A stretch of 64,000 nucleotides of DNA from Pseudomonas sp. PDM04. Its GTDB lineage: Bacteria; Pseudomonadota; Gammaproteobacteria; Pseudomonadales; Pseudomonadaceae. How positions within the stretch are numbered: the first letter of the stretch is position 1; every line of letters begins with the position of its first letter. The notes beneath the pieces were generated by a model, which saw nothing but the letters and a program-made list of their open reading frames with translations, made no database searches and was not told the DNA's origin. The stretch is taken from assembly GCF_014851765.1 (NCBI RefSeq), contig NZ_JACVAI010000005.1:1-64000 (forward strand), read 5' to 3'. A program made the translations under genes and the position numbers. Below, piece after piece: positions 17,395 through 26,559 of this stretch.

Positions 17395-18459
17395 ATGACG
17401 ACTCAATCGAAGCAAAAAGTGGCCATCGCGGTCGCCGCCGCGGTGGCGGTTGGCGTACTGATCTACTGGCTGGCGCCGGGGCTGTTTGGCAAACGCACCC
17501 AGCAGACCACCAACGATGCCTTTGTCTCCGCCGATTACACCCTGGTGGTGCCGCGCGTCGCCGGGTTCATCAAGGAGGTGTACGTCGAGGACAACCAGCA
17601 GGTCAAAGCCGGGCAATTACTGGCACTGATCGATGACCGGGACCTGCGTGCCGCCGCCCAGGCGGCCGACGCCGAAACACTGGTGGCGCGGGCGCAGTTG
17701 CAGAACACCCGGGCGACCCTGGAGCGGCAGGTGTCGGTGATCGCCCAGGCTCAAGCCTCGGTGGTCGCGGCCAAGGCGGAAATGGCGTTCGCCGAGCACG
17801 AATTGAAACGCTACGACCACCTGGCCGGCGTGGGCGCGGGCACGGTACAGAATGCTCAGCAAGCCCGTACGCGAATCGAACAGGCCACCGCCAGGCTGGC
17901 GAATGCGACCGCCGTGCTGGCGGCGGAACGCAAGCAAGTGGAGATTCTCACGGCCCAGCGCGATGCGGCGGACGGCGGCCTGAAGCGCGCGCAAGCGGCG
18001 CTGGAAATCGCCAGCTTCGAGCTGTCCTACACCCGCATCGTCGCGCCGCAGGACGGCATGGTCGGCGAGCGGGCGGTGCGCGTCGGCGCGTACGTCACGC
18101 CGGGCAGCAAGCTGCTGGCGGTGGTGCCGCTGGCCCAGGCGTATGTGGTCGCCAACTTTCAGGAAACCCAACTGACCGACGTGCAACCGGGGCAGGACGT
18201 GCAGGTGCGCGTGGACAGCCTGGGCGGTGAAGCGCTGACCGGGCGTGTCGAGAGCATCGCACCGGCCACCGGGGTGACCTTCGCCTCGATCAAGCCGGAC
18301 AACGCCACCGGCAACTTCACCAAGGTGGTGCAGCGCATTCCGGTGAAGATCGTGCTCGAGCCGGGTCAACCCCTGGCGGATCGGCTGCGGGTGGGCATGT
18401 CGGTGGAGGCCAGTATCGATACTGCCGATACCGGCCAGCGAGAGGTGGCTCAGCAATGA
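17395..18459 (+). CDS. EmrA/HlyD-type periplasmic adaptor protein
   Basis: A 354-residue membrane fusion protein. One N-terminal TM segment (about 8-27) is followed by a split lipoyl domain (VPRVAGFIKEVYVEDNQQVKAG; later DGMVGERAVRVGAYVTPG) flanking a long alpha-helical hairpin with coiled-coil character (about 85-190), then a beta-barrel domain. It links the MFS pump to the outer-membrane channel. Its stop overlaps the next start (ATGA), and the gap to the pump gene is 26 bp. Confidence 0.88.
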   Translation: MTTQSKQKVAIAVAAAVAVGVLIYWLAPGLFGKRTQQTTNDAFVSADYTLVVPRVAGFIKEVYVEDNQQVKAGQLLALIDDRDLRAAAQAADAETLVARAQLQNTRATLERQVSVIAQAQASVVAAKAEMAFAEHELKRYDHLAGVGAGTVQNAQQARTRIEQATARLANATAVLAAERKQVEILTAQRDAADGGLKRAQAALEIASFELSYTRIVAPQDGMVGERAVRVGAYVTPGSKLLAVVPLAQAYVVANFQETQLTDVQPGQDVQVRVDSLGGEALTGRVESIAPATGVTFASIKPDNATGNFTKVVQRIPVKIVLEPGQPLADRLRVGMSVEASIDTADTGQREVAQQ

Positions 18460-19928
18460 AGACCTCTGTTGCCTGCTCGCGATGGCGTCGGCCCCCACTC
18501 GCCTTGAGTGCCTTGCTCGTCATGAGCCTGACCGCCTGCACCGTCGGCCCGGACTTCCAGAAGCCGCACCCGCAACAGATCGCCGAGTGGTCAAAACCGC
18601 CAAGCACCGCCGAGAGCCAGGCCGTCGCCCAGACCATGGACGAACGCTGGTGGGAGGTGTTCCGGGACGCGAAACTGTCAGCCCTGATGCAGCGCGCTTT
18701 GACCGACAACCTCGACCTCAAACGTGCCAGCAGCCGCTTGCAGCAAAGCCGTGCGGTGCGCCAGGTGATCACGGCCGAGCGCTACCCCAACACCGCCGCC
18801 ACGGCCGGTTACGGCCGCAAACGCAACAGCGGCGAAGGCCTGAGCGACCCGTCAGGGCACCAGGGCAACTCGGCCTTCAACCTGTGGGACGCAGGCTTCT
18901 CGGCCTCTTGGGAACTGGACTTCTGGGGCCGCGTGCGCCGGGAAACCGAAGCCGCCGACGCGACGCTGGAGATCGCGGAAAACGACCAGCGCGGCGTGTT
19001 GTTGTCGGTGCAGGCCGAAACAGCCCAGGACTACATTCAGCTGCGTGGCGTGCAAAGCACCCGGGCCGTCACCGAGCAGAACCTCGACGTTGCGCGCCAC
19101 AGCCTGAAGCTGTCACGGTTGCGCCTGGCGGAGGGTGTTGCCACCGACCTGGACGTCGCTGAAGCCGCCGCGCAGGTGGCGGCCATCGAGTCGCGCCTGC
19201 CGGCGCTGGAGCAGCGCCAGGCGCAATTGATCAACGCCCTGAGCCTGTTGATGGGCGAGCCGCCGCAGGCACTGCAGGCCGAGTTGTCGGCTGATGCGCC
19301 GATCCCGCAGACCCCGCGCCAGGTCGCCATCGGCTTGCCGTCGCAATTGGCTGAGCGCCGGCCGGACATTCGCCAGGCCGAAGCTCGACTGCATGCCACC
19401 ACGGCGAACATCGGCGTGGCCAAGGGCGATTTCTATCCGCGCATTACCCTGTCGGGCAATATCGGCTCACAAGCGATGCAACTGAGCGATTTCGGCTCCT
19501 GGGGATCGCGGGCCTTCAGCATCGGCCCGCAACTGAGCTTGCCGTTGTTCGACGGCGGCCGCCTGCGCGGCGTTCTCGATCTGCGCGAGGCCCAGCAGCA
19601 GGAGGCCGCGATTGCTTACCAGCAAACCGTGCTGCAGGCCTGGCATGAAATCGACGATCAACTGACGGCGTACAACGCCAGCCAATTGCGCCGCGACAGC
19701 CTCGCCGAAGCGGTGCGCCAGAACCAGATCGCCCTGCAAACCGCGAAACAGCAGTACGTCGAAGGGGTGGTGGATTTCGTCAACGTCCTCACCGTGCAGG
19801 CCGATTTGCTCGCGACCCAGCAGCAATGGGTCGAGAGTTCGACCGGGGTGTCGCTGGCGATGATCGGGCTGTATAAGGCGCTGGGCGGTGGATGGGAGTC
19901 GGTGTACCCGTTGGCGGCGCAACGCTGA
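18456..19928 (+). CDS. NodT-family outer-membrane efflux lipoprotein
   Basis: A 490-residue OMF protein. The signal peptide ends in a lipobox (SLTAC, Cys near 27), and two OEP repeats follow (about 60-260 and 270-480) with the usual RPDIRQAEARL motif near the second. It forms the TolC-like exit channel for the pump encoded upstream and is translationally coupled to the adaptor gene by a 4-bp overlap. Confidence 0.9.
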   Translation: MKTSVACSRWRRPPLALSALLVMSLTACTVGPDFQKPHPQQIAEWSKPPSTAESQAVAQTMDERWWEVFRDAKLSALMQRALTDNLDLKRASSRLQQSRAVRQVITAERYPNTAATAGYGRKRNSGEGLSDPSGHQGNSAFNLWDAGFSASWELDFWGRVRRETEAADATLEIAENDQRGVLLSVQAETAQDYIQLRGVQSTRAVTEQNLDVARHSLKLSRLRLAEGVATDLDVAEAAAQVAAIESRLPALEQRQAQLINALSLLMGEPPQALQAELSADAPIPQTPRQVAIGLPSQLAERRPDIRQAEARLHATTANIGVAKGDFYPRITLSGNIGSQAMQLSDFGSWGSRAFSIGPQLSLPLFDGGRLRGVLDLREAQQQEAAIAYQQTVLQAWHEIDDQLTAYNASQLRRDSLAEAVRQNQIALQTAKQQYVEGVVDFVNVLTVQADLLATQQQWVESSTGVSLAMIGLYKALGGGWESVYPLAAQR

Positions 19929-19989
19929 GAGCAATTGATCGCCGGGTAACGCCATCGCTGTGAATCGTTTTGCCAGCAGCTGCGTAAAG

Positions 19990-20008
19990 TGTAATGATAA
20001 TTGCTATC
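19990..20008 (+). promoter_or_regulatory. Fur box upstream of the fecI-like gene
   Basis: TGTAATGATAATTGCTATC matches the 19-bp Fur consensus (GATAATGATAATCATTATC) at 14 positions, with an intact AATGATAAT core. It lies 22 bp upstream of the sigma-factor ATG, so iron-replete repression of the system is expected. Confidence 0.7.
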
Positions 20009-20029
20009 AATCACGCACGTAGACCTCCC

Positions 20030-20539
20030 ATGGACGCAGCAACTGGCGCCAACGACTCCCTTCATCGTCTTTACCGCGAGAACCATGGCTGGCTGCAAGG
20101 CTGGCTGCGCAAGCGCCTGGGCGACCGGGAGCACGCGGCGGACGTGGCCCAGGACACCTTTGTGCGCCTGCTGGTTTCGGGGCGCATGCCCGGTCCGCTG
20201 GAAAGCCGCAGCTACCTGACGCAGATCGCCCGCAACCTGGTGATCGACCAGTGGCGCCGCCTGCGCATCGAGCGTGCCTACCTGGAGAGCATCTCGCACC
20301 TGGCGGAACCGGAGTCGCCCTCCCTGGAAACCCGGGCGCTGATCCTTGAAACCCTGACGCAAATCGATGCGATGCTCGATCGCATGCCGGACAACGTGCG
20401 CCAAGCCTTTTTGCTCTCGCAGTTCGAAGGCTTGAGCTATGCGCAAATCGCCGAACGGCTCGGAGTGACGGTCAGCTCGGTGCAGAAGTACATGACGCGC
20501 GCGATCCTGGCCTGTTATCAACTGGTCTACGAATCATGA
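20030..20539 (+). CDS. fecI: FecI-like ECF sigma factor for iron uptake
   Basis: A 169-residue iron-starvation ECF sigma factor. Region 2 has DVAQDTFVRLL and the melting segment SYLTQIARNLVIDQWRR; region 4 has the HTH LSYAQIAERLGVTVSSVQKYM. It should transcribe the downstream TonB-dependent receptor when a ferri-siderophore is bound. A Fur box lies just upstream and the anti-sigma gene overlaps its stop. ATG 20030 was preferred to the upstream ATG 19994, which falls in the Fur box. The gene name denotes the family, not ferric citrate specificity. Confidence 0.9.
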   Translation: MDAATGANDSLHRLYRENHGWLQGWLRKRLGDREHAADVAQDTFVRLLVSGRMPGPLESRSYLTQIARNLVIDQWRRLRIERAYLESISHLAEPESPSLETRALILETLTQIDAMLDRMPDNVRQAFLLSQFEGLSYAQIAERLGVTVSSVQKYMTRAILACYQLVYES

Positions 20540-21492
20540 GTCGCGCCCACGATGCGCCCATCGATCCGGCAATCGTCGAGCAGGCCAGCGAATGGCTGAT
20601 GCTGCACTGGGGCGGTGATCTGGACGCCGGGAAGCGTCAGGCATTCGCGTTGTGGCAGCAGGCCCATCCAGAGCATCAACGCGCCTGGCAGCGATTGCAG
20701 CAACTGCAGCAGACCTTCGGCTCGGTGCCGTCCGAGTGCGCACGGGCGGTGTTGCGGGACAGTCCCGAACCACAGCGTCGCGCCGCGCTGAAGATGCTGG
20801 GTTTGTTGCTGGTCGCGGGCGGCAGTGGTTACCTAATGCAAAGCCAGGTGTCCTGGCGCGCCACCTTCGCCGAGCATCGCACCGCCACCGGTGAAATTCG
20901 CCACATGACCTTGAGCGATGGCACGCGGCTGGACCTCAACAGCGACAGTGCGGTCGACCTGCGATTTACCGCGCAGGAGCGCCGGATCAAACTGATCAGG
21001 GGCGAGGTGCTGCTCACCAGCGGGCACGACCCGGTCCGGCCGTTGATCGTGGAAACCGCCAGTGGCGATGTCCAGGCGCTGGGCACGCGGTTTTCCGTGC
21101 GTGAAATGGATGACGGCGCACGTGTCGAACTCTATGAAGGACAGCTGCGGATCAGCCCCCGACAGGGCGCCTCGGTGCTCATGGAAGCCGGCCACAGCCT
21201 GTGGTTCAACGCGGGCGGTGCGGGGTCGATGCAACCGGCGAACGTCAACGCCAGCAGTTGGAGCCAGGGTCGACTGGTGGCCGAGCGTCAGCCGCTGGGG
21301 CGCTTCCTTGCCGAGCTGGCGCGTTATCGACCAGGTTGGATTCGTTGCGATGAGGCGGCTTCGCAACTGTTGCTGACCGGCGTATTTCCCCTCGACGACA
21401 CCCAGGCAGTGCTCGCTGCACTCGAACGCACGTTGCCGGTGAAGGTGGAGTCCGTGACCCGTTACTGGGTGACGGTGAAGCGCCGCGTCTGA
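20536..21492 (+). CDS. fecR: FecR-like anti-sigma factor / transmembrane signal transducer
   Basis: A 318-residue protein. The cytoplasmic N-terminus binds the sigma factor (EQASEWLMLHWGGDLDAGKR with conserved Trp residues). A single TM segment lies near 84-101 (LKMLGLLLVAGGSGYLM), followed by the periplasmic FecR domain (TLSDGTRLDLNSDSAV, VETASGDVQALGTRFSV). It relays receptor occupancy from the periplasm to the sigma factor. It overlaps the sigma gene by ATGA and precedes the receptor gene by 98 bp. Confidence 0.9.
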   Translation: MSRAHDAPIDPAIVEQASEWLMLHWGGDLDAGKRQAFALWQQAHPEHQRAWQRLQQLQQTFGSVPSECARAVLRDSPEPQRRAALKMLGLLLVAGGSGYLMQSQVSWRATFAEHRTATGEIRHMTLSDGTRLDLNSDSAVDLRFTAQERRIKLIRGEVLLTSGHDPVRPLIVETASGDVQALGTRFSVREMDDGARVELYEGQLRISPRQGASVLMEAGHSLWFNAGGAGSMQPANVNASSWSQGRLVAERQPLGRFLAELARYRPGWIRCDEAASQLLLTGVFPLDDTQAVLAALERTLPVKVESVTRYWVTVKRRV

Positions 21493-21590
21493 ACTTATAA
21501 AAAATTTCAGCAGCGCTTGTCGGTTTTCATGCCCCGTTCGGGATAGCTCTTGAAAGCAAATCAAGAAGCATTCTCATGGGGAGTTCCAGA

Positions 21591-24056
21591 ATGCCACATC
21601 GTCCGACACAGAAGATTTTCCCGCTCAATGGCGTCCTGCGCCGTGGTGTATTCGCCACCTTGCTGGCCACCACGCCGCTGTTGCCGAACCTGGCGTTGGC
21701 CGACGAGGCCAGCGTGAGTCAGGCGCGGCAGTACAGCATTGCCGCCGGCAACCTCGATCAGGTTCTGAATCGTTTTGCCAGCGAGGCGGGCATTCTGTTG
21801 TCGGTGGATGCGCAGCTCACCGAAGGCAAGCGCAGTGCCGGGCTCCAGGGTCGTTTCGACGTGAACCAGGGGCTTGAACGGGTGTTGGCGGGCAGTGGAT
21901 TGCAGGCCGTCTATGCCCAGGGCGGATGGTCGTTGCAGCCGGTCGCACAAAGCGGTCCGCTGCAATTGGGGGCGACGCGCGTCAGTGCGCCCGAAGCCCG
22001 GGAAAACGCCTGGGGCCCGGTCGACGGCATCGTCGCCAAGCGCAGTGCCACCGGGACCAAGACCGATGCGGCGCTGGTGGAAATCCCGCAGACCATCAAC
22101 GTCGTCACCGCCGCCGAAATCAGCTCGCGCAACGCACAAAGCGTGACCGAAGCCCTGCGCTACACGCCGGGCATCACCGGTGGCGGATTCTCCGACCGGG
22201 TGAAGATTTTCGACGAGCCGACCTCGCGCGGGTTCTCGCCCACGCCGCTGTACCTCGATGGTTTGCACCTGCCCTATGGCGGCGGCAGCACCGGGGGCGC
22301 GCTACAGATCGAGCCGTACTCGCTGGAGCGCATCGAAGTGCTCAAGGGCCCGGCGTCGGTGCTGTACGGGCAGAACCAGCCGGGTGGGATCGTCAATCTG
22401 GTCAGCAAGCGTCCGACCGAAGAAGCCTTGCATCAGGTCAAGTTCGAGGCCGGCAGCTACGATCACAAGAGCGCCGCCATCGACCTCGGTGGCCCGCTCG
22501 ACGATGAAGGCAAGTTCCTTTACCGCCTGACCGCGTTGGCCAACGACAGCCAGGATGAAATCGACTATGTCAAAGACAAGCGCCAGTTCATTGCCCCGAG
22601 TTTCACCTGGCGTCCCAGTGAAGACACCAGCCTGACCCTGTTCGCCCAGTACCAGAAGGACGAGGGGGTGCCCGAAGCCCAAGGCCTTCCGGCCGTCGGC
22701 ACGCTGTTCGATAACCCCAATGGCAAGATCGACCGCGACCTGTTCCTCGGTGAACCGGGTGTCAATGACTACCACCGCGAGCAGTACGCCTTCGGCTACG
22801 AATTTTCCCATCGCCTGAATGACGTCTGGACCCTGAAGCAGAACGCACGTTATGCGCGGGTCAACGACCACTACACCGCGCCCCTGCATGGCTACCGCTT
22901 TGTCACCAACCCGATCACCGGGCAGAACGACCAGCGTTACCAGACCCGCTACGGCGTGGACTGGCAACAGGACAACAAGGTCTTCGGTGTGGATAACATC
23001 GCCCAGGCCGAATTCGACACCGGCCCGCTCAGTCATACGGCCATCGTCGGTGTGGATTACTACCACTTCAATTCGAAATTCGACGGCCTGTACGACTTCA
23101 ACCCACCGATCATCGACCTGTTCACGCCGGTCTATGGCCAATCGCTGAATTTCGGCAATAACTATCGTTGGGACAACACGATCACCCAGACCGGCTTGTA
23201 CGCGCAGGACCAGATCAAGCTCGATCAATGGGTCTTCGTGCTGGGCGGTCGTTACGATTGGGCGAAAACCGATAACAAGCAGCCACTCACCGACGCTCAT
23301 ACCAGCAGCAAGGACGAGAAATTCACCGGCCGTGCCGGGATCGTCTATCTGTTCGATAATGGGGTGGCGCCTTTTGTCAGCTATTCGGAGTCGTTCCTGC
23401 CACTCACAGGCACCAACGTGCAGGGCAGTGCGTTCGATCCCTCCACCGGCAAGCAGTACGAGGCCGGCGTGAAGTATCAGCCGCCGGGGCAGAACAGTTT
23501 TGTGCAGATTTCCGCGTATGAACTGGAGCAGGAAAACATCCTGACCACTGACCTGGGCAACCCTGGCTTCAACAACCAGAGCGGTGCCATTCGCTCCAAG
23601 GGCATCGAGTTCGAGGCCAAGGCAGAGTTGAGCGAATCCTGGGACGTGATCGCTTCGGCGTCGCGCAACGACATCAAGTACACCAAGGACAACGACGGTC
23701 GTAAAGGCCGCCACCCGGCGGGCAATCCACCGCTGACCGCCGCCTTGTGGGTCAATTACTTCGTGCGGGGCGACACGCCGCTGGCCGGGATCGGCGCCGG
23801 GGTGGGCGCGCGTTATGCCCGCAGCAACTATGGCGACGACTACGAAGGTGCCTTCCAGATTCCGTCCTACACCGTGTACGACGCGAGCCTGACGTATGAC
23901 CTGGGCATGTCGGCCTTCCGCCTCAAGGGCGTGAAGCTCGCACTGAACGTGAAAAACCTCGCCGACAAGGAATACGTCGCCAGTTGCGTAAGCGAGTGGG
24001 ATTGCTACTACGGCGATGGCCGCACGGTGGTCTCGAGCCTGAGCTACGACTGGTAA
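21591..24056 (+). CDS. TonB-dependent siderophore receptor with signalling domain
   Basis: An outer-membrane receptor of about 821 residues. The signal peptide ends near LALADEA, then comes an STN signalling domain (about 45-110, RQYSIAAGNLDQVLNRFASEAGILL), a plug domain (VEIPQTINVVTAAEI, LKGPASVLYGQNQPGGIVNLVSK), and a 22-strand barrel ending in aromatic Trp. A Cys pair near the end (ASC...DCYYGDGRTV) is typical of FhuA/FiuA/FoxA-like hydroxamate receptors. The STN domain pairs it with the adjacent FecR. ATG 21591 has GGGGAG seven bases upstream; ATG 21576 is poorer. The siderophore is likely xenobiotic, but its identity is not decidable. Confidence 0.9.
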   Translation: MPHRPTQKIFPLNGVLRRGVFATLLATTPLLPNLALADEASVSQARQYSIAAGNLDQVLNRFASEAGILLSVDAQLTEGKRSAGLQGRFDVNQGLERVLAGSGLQAVYAQGGWSLQPVAQSGPLQLGATRVSAPEARENAWGPVDGIVAKRSATGTKTDAALVEIPQTINVVTAAEISSRNAQSVTEALRYTPGITGGGFSDRVKIFDEPTSRGFSPTPLYLDGLHLPYGGGSTGGALQIEPYSLERIEVLKGPASVLYGQNQPGGIVNLVSKRPTEEALHQVKFEAGSYDHKSAAIDLGGPLDDEGKFLYRLTALANDSQDEIDYVKDKRQFIAPSFTWRPSEDTSLTLFAQYQKDEGVPEAQGLPAVGTLFDNPNGKIDRDLFLGEPGVNDYHREQYAFGYEFSHRLNDVWTLKQNARYARVNDHYTAPLHGYRFVTNPITGQNDQRYQTRYGVDWQQDNKVFGVDNIAQAEFDTGPLSHTAIVGVDYYHFNSKFDGLYDFNPPIIDLFTPVYGQSLNFGNNYRWDNTITQTGLYAQDQIKLDQWVFVLGGRYDWAKTDNKQPLTDAHTSSKDEKFTGRAGIVYLFDNGVAPFVSYSESFLPLTGTNVQGSAFDPSTGKQYEAGVKYQPPGQNSFVQISAYELEQENILTTDLGNPGFNNQSGAIRSKGIEFEAKAELSESWDVIASASRNDIKYTKDNDGRKGRHPAGNPPLTAALWVNYFVRGDTPLAGIGAGVGARYARSNYGDDYEGAFQIPSYTVYDASLTYDLGMSAFRLKGVKLALNVKNLADKEYVASCVSEWDCYYGDGRTVVSSLSYDW

Positions 24057-24079
24057 TTCATCGGCGGAACAAGGGTGGA

Positions 24080-24107
24080 CGTCGGGGGAATGAGCCTTCC
24101 CTCGACG
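24080..24107. terminator. Hairpin between convergent receptor and slipin genes
   Basis: CGTCG-GGGGAA pairs with TTCCCT-CGACG across a short loop, with only a weak T tract on either side. It lies in the 50-bp convergent gap and may act as a bidirectional terminator. Confidence 0.45.
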
Positions 24108-24108
24108 C

Positions 24109-24867
24109 CTAGGGTTTCGATGACAGGTCCGCCATGCCCTTGAGCAATTCGATCGGCAACGGGAAGACAATGGTCGAACTCTTGTCCCCGGCAATCGAAC
24201 TCAGAGTCTGCATGTACCGCAACTGCATCGCGCCGGGCTGGCGGCCGAGCATTTCGGCGGCCTGCATGAGTTTTTCCGAGGCCTGCAATTCTCCCTCGGC
24301 GTGGATCACCTTGGCCCGGCGCTCCCGTTCGGCCTCGGCCTGTTTGGCGATGGCGCGGACCATCGATTCGTTGAGGTCCACGTGCTTGATCTCGACGTTG
24401 GCGACCTTGATGCCCCAGGCATCGGTCTGGGCATCGAGCACCTGTTGGATATCGATGTTCAAGCGTTCGCGTTCGGCCAGCAGCTCATCGAGTTCGTGCT
24501 TGCCCAGGACCGCGCGCAGCGTTGTCTGCGCCAGTTGGCTGGTGGCCGCAAGGAAGTCCTCGACCTGGATGATCGCTTTCTGCGGGTCGAGCACGCGGAA
24601 GTACAGCACCGCGTTGACCTTCACCGACACGTTGTCGCGGGTGATCACGTCCTGCGGCGGTACATCGAGCACGACGGTGCGCAGGTCGACGCGGACCATT
24701 TGCTGCACCACCGGAATCAACAGGATCAGCCCGGGACCTTTGACCTGCCAGAAACGCCCGAGCTGGAACACCACCCCGCGCTCGTATTCGCGCAGGATGC
24801 GAAAGGTCGATCCCGCCAGCGCAATCAGCAACAGCAGCAGCGCGGCAAACCCCAGTTGCAGGCCCAT
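24109..24867 (-). CDS. Slipin/stomatin-like SPFH membrane protein
   Basis: A protein of about 252 residues. An N-terminal membrane helix (about 2-22) is followed by the SPFH/Band 7 domain (EYERGVVFQLGRFWQVKGPGL, VKVNAVLYFRVLDPQKAI) and a coiled-coil tail (ESMVRAIAKQAEAERERRAKVIHAEGE). Slipins scaffold lipid domains and usually pair with an NfeD partner, whose gene lies 2 bp upstream in the same operon. ATG 24867 has GGAG at proper spacing; ATG 24873 would put the ribosome site too close. Confidence 0.88.
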   Translation of the reverse strand: MGLQLGFAALLLLLIALAGSTFRILREYERGVVFQLGRFWQVKGPGLILLIPVVQQMVRVDLRTVVLDVPPQDVITRDNVSVKVNAVLYFRVLDPQKAIIQVEDFLAATSQLAQTTLRAVLGKHELDELLAERERLNIDIQQVLDAQTDAWGIKVANVEIKHVDLNESMVRAIAKQAEAERERRAKVIHAEGELQASEKLMQAAEMLGRQPGAMQLRYMQTLSSIAGDKSSTIVFPLPIELLKGMADLSSKP

Positions 24868-24869
24868 GA

Positions 24870-25400
24870 TCATTCTCCACCGGGCGCCGCGTCAGCCGCG
24901 GCCACTTGCAGCAATAACCCCTGGCGCGCCACCACGCGAACCCGCTGTCCGGGTTGCAGTGGCGTGGCGCTGAGTATTTGCCACTGTTCACCTTGCAGAT
25001 GCACCCAGCCGTTGCAGGCATTGCCGGGTTGCAGCGACGTCACCGGCGTCACGCTGCCCACGAGCCCGGCATCGCCACTGACGGTGTGACGCGGTCGGGT
25101 TTTCAGGGCGTGGATCAGCAGGGCAACTAGCAGCAGCGCACTGAGCAATCCCAGGCCGATCATCAAGGGTTCAGGCAGCTCGGTACGGGTCAGGATCACC
25201 GCGCCGATGACGAACATCACGATGCCGCCCAGGCCGATGACCCCGTAGTTGGGCAGCGCCGCTTCGGCGATCAGAAACGCAATGCCGAAGACGATCAACC
25301 AGATCCCGACCGGGTTGGGCGCGAGCACGAGGGTGTCCGCCGCCAGCGCCGATCCGCTCAAGGCCAGCAACAATGCCATGGCACAGCAACGAGTGTTCAC
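24870..25400 (-). CDS. NfeD-family membrane protein (short form)
   Basis: A 176-residue protein. The signal sequence (CCAMALLLALSGSALAADT) is followed by TM helices (about 33-105, including IGLGGIVMFVIGAVIL) and a C-terminal OB-fold domain (GLVGSVTPVTSLQPG, GQRVRVVARQGLLLQV). It lacks the ClpP-like serine protease domain of long NfeD forms. It is expected to act with the adjacent slipin in membrane organisation. GTG 25400 follows GGGAGGG; the open frame continues to 25718 but without a good start and with untypical residues. Confidence 0.8.
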   Translation of the reverse strand: MNTRCCAMALLLALSGSALAADTLVLAPNPVGIWLIVFGIAFLIAEAALPNYGVIGLGGIVMFVIGAVILTRTELPEPLMIGLGLLSALLLVALLIHALKTRPRHTVSGDAGLVGSVTPVTSLQPGNACNGWVHLQGEQWQILSATPLQPGQRVRVVARQGLLLQVAAADAAPGGE

Positions 25401-25410
25401 GTGACCCTCC

Positions 25411-25437
25411 CTGCGGGAGCGTGCTTGCTTGCGATGA
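25411..25437. repeat. Degenerate REP element
   Basis: CTGCGGGAGCGTGCTTGCTTG resembles the REP core with several changes. It lies in the gap upstream of the nfeD start. Confidence 0.4.
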
Positions 25438-25659
25438 GATGGGCGAGGGAGCCGCCGATGCAGTCGATGCGCGTCATCTTCAGCGCCCTGCGCTAAATAC
25501 AGTCTAGTCGAGCCATGGGTTGCTCGAAATTTGATCAGCCGACGCCGCTCCAGTGAGCGGATTTCCCGCGCGATGCCGGCATCGCGCCTAGACTTTTGAA
25601 TGACGAGCAACGCTTTTATCCACCGTCTGCCAGCGTCGCTGCGGACACCGAGGTGCATC

Positions 25660-26121
25660 ATGCGCATGGCAAGAACCGTGCAGAGCAGCCTGGAAAAGGC
25701 TCGCTGCGAATTTGACATCGTTGCCCACCCTCACTCGGCCAGCAGCCTTGAAACGGCGCGGGTCGCGGGCATTCCTGCCGAGCGGGTGGCCAAGTCGGTG
25801 GTCCTCGACGACCACCATGGTCATTACCTGATGGCCGTGCTGCCGGCCAGTCGTCATCTGGACCTGTCCAAAGTGCGCAGCAGTGGCGAATGGCAGATCA
25901 CCCGGGAAAGCAACCTGGCGCATCTGTTCGAAGACTGTGAACGGGGCGCTGTGCCGGCACTGGGCGAATCCTACGGCCTGGACATGGTCATCGACCCGAT
26001 GCTGACCCGGCAGAAAGACATCTACCTGGAGGCCGGCAACCACAACAACCTGCTGCACATGAGCATGCCGGAGTACCTGAAAATGGTGCCGCATGCCGAG
26101 GTGCGGGAGTTGAGTCACTGA
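25660..26121 (+). CDS. YbaK/EbsC-family aminoacyl-tRNA deacylase
   Basis: A 153-residue single-domain protein of the prolyl-tRNA editing superfamily. Family residues include the catalytic-type Lys in ERVAKSVVLDD, then YLMAVLPASRHLDLSKV and the GAVPALGESYGLDMVID strand. Members hydrolyse mischarged tRNAs in trans; this one's tRNA specificity is unknown. ATG 25660 follows GAGGTG; the open frame to 25600 has no better site. A REPIN follows 10 bp after the stop. Confidence 0.87.
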   Translation: MRMARTVQSSLEKARCEFDIVAHPHSASSLETARVAGIPAERVAKSVVLDDHHGHYLMAVLPASRHLDLSKVRSSGEWQITRESNLAHLFEDCERGAVPALGESYGLDMVIDPMLTRQKDIYLEAGNHNNLLHMSMPEYLKMVPHAEVRELSH

Positions 26122-26131
26122 GTGTTATCCG

Positions 26132-26195
26132 ATCGCGGGCAGGCTCGCTCCCACAGCGCTCACCGCGTACCTGTGGGAGCGAGCCTTCCCGCGAT
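26132..26195. repeat. REPIN (two inverted REP elements)
   Basis: REP cores at 26132-26155 and, inverted, 26172-26195 (GGGCAGGCTCGCTCCCACA and its near reverse complement), separated by 16 bp. Confidence 0.88.
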
Positions 26196-26223
26196 ATTTC
26201 AACCACCCACTAAGGAACACACC

Positions 26224-26469
26224 ATGCAATCCCCCACCCACAGCCTACCGTCCCTGTTCAAGCAACTGGGCCTGCCCAGCGACCCCGTCAGCATCGATCA
26301 ATTCATCGCCACCCATTCGCCGTTGAAGCCCGAGCTACACCTGGCCGACGCCTTTTTCTGGAGCCAGAGCCAGGCGGCGTTTTTGCGCGATGAAATCCTG
26401 GATGATGCGGATTGGGCGGAGGTGGTGGATCAGTTGAATGTGCTGCTGAGGAAGGGGCGGGGGCTGTAG
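26224..26469 (+). CDS. DUF2789 family small protein
   Basis: An 81-residue, mostly helical protein with the DUF2789 pattern: LFKQLGLPSDPVSIDQFIATH, LADAFFWSQSQAAFLRDEI, and DWAEVVDQLNVLL. The function is unknown. AAGGAACACACC precedes the ATG. It stands alone between a REPIN and the MarR gene. Confidence 0.8.
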   Translation: MQSPTHSLPSLFKQLGLPSDPVSIDQFIATHSPLKPELHLADAFFWSQSQAAFLRDEILDDADWAEVVDQLNVLLRKGRGL

Positions 26470-26531
26470 GGTGCTGGTCGGAGAATTGTTTCAAAACTTG
26501 ACCGAGATTCCCGGCCAATGTCATATTGATA

Positions 26532-26545
26532 GTTAGCAAACTAAC
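26532..26545. promoter_or_regulatory. Probable MarR operator
   Basis: GTTAGCAAACTAAC is an inverted repeat with 5-bp arms around CAAA, sitting 14 bp upstream of the MarR-type start. It resembles the TTAG-containing operators of this family and suits autorepression of the efflux operon. Confidence 0.55.
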
Positions 26546-26559
26546 AGTGTGTTTTTCCT

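Noticed and set aside
22302..24194. A 630-codon minus-strand frame opposite the TonB receptor.
   Set aside because: No ribosome site or recognisable domain; the plus strand encodes an evident receptor with plug and barrel motifs.
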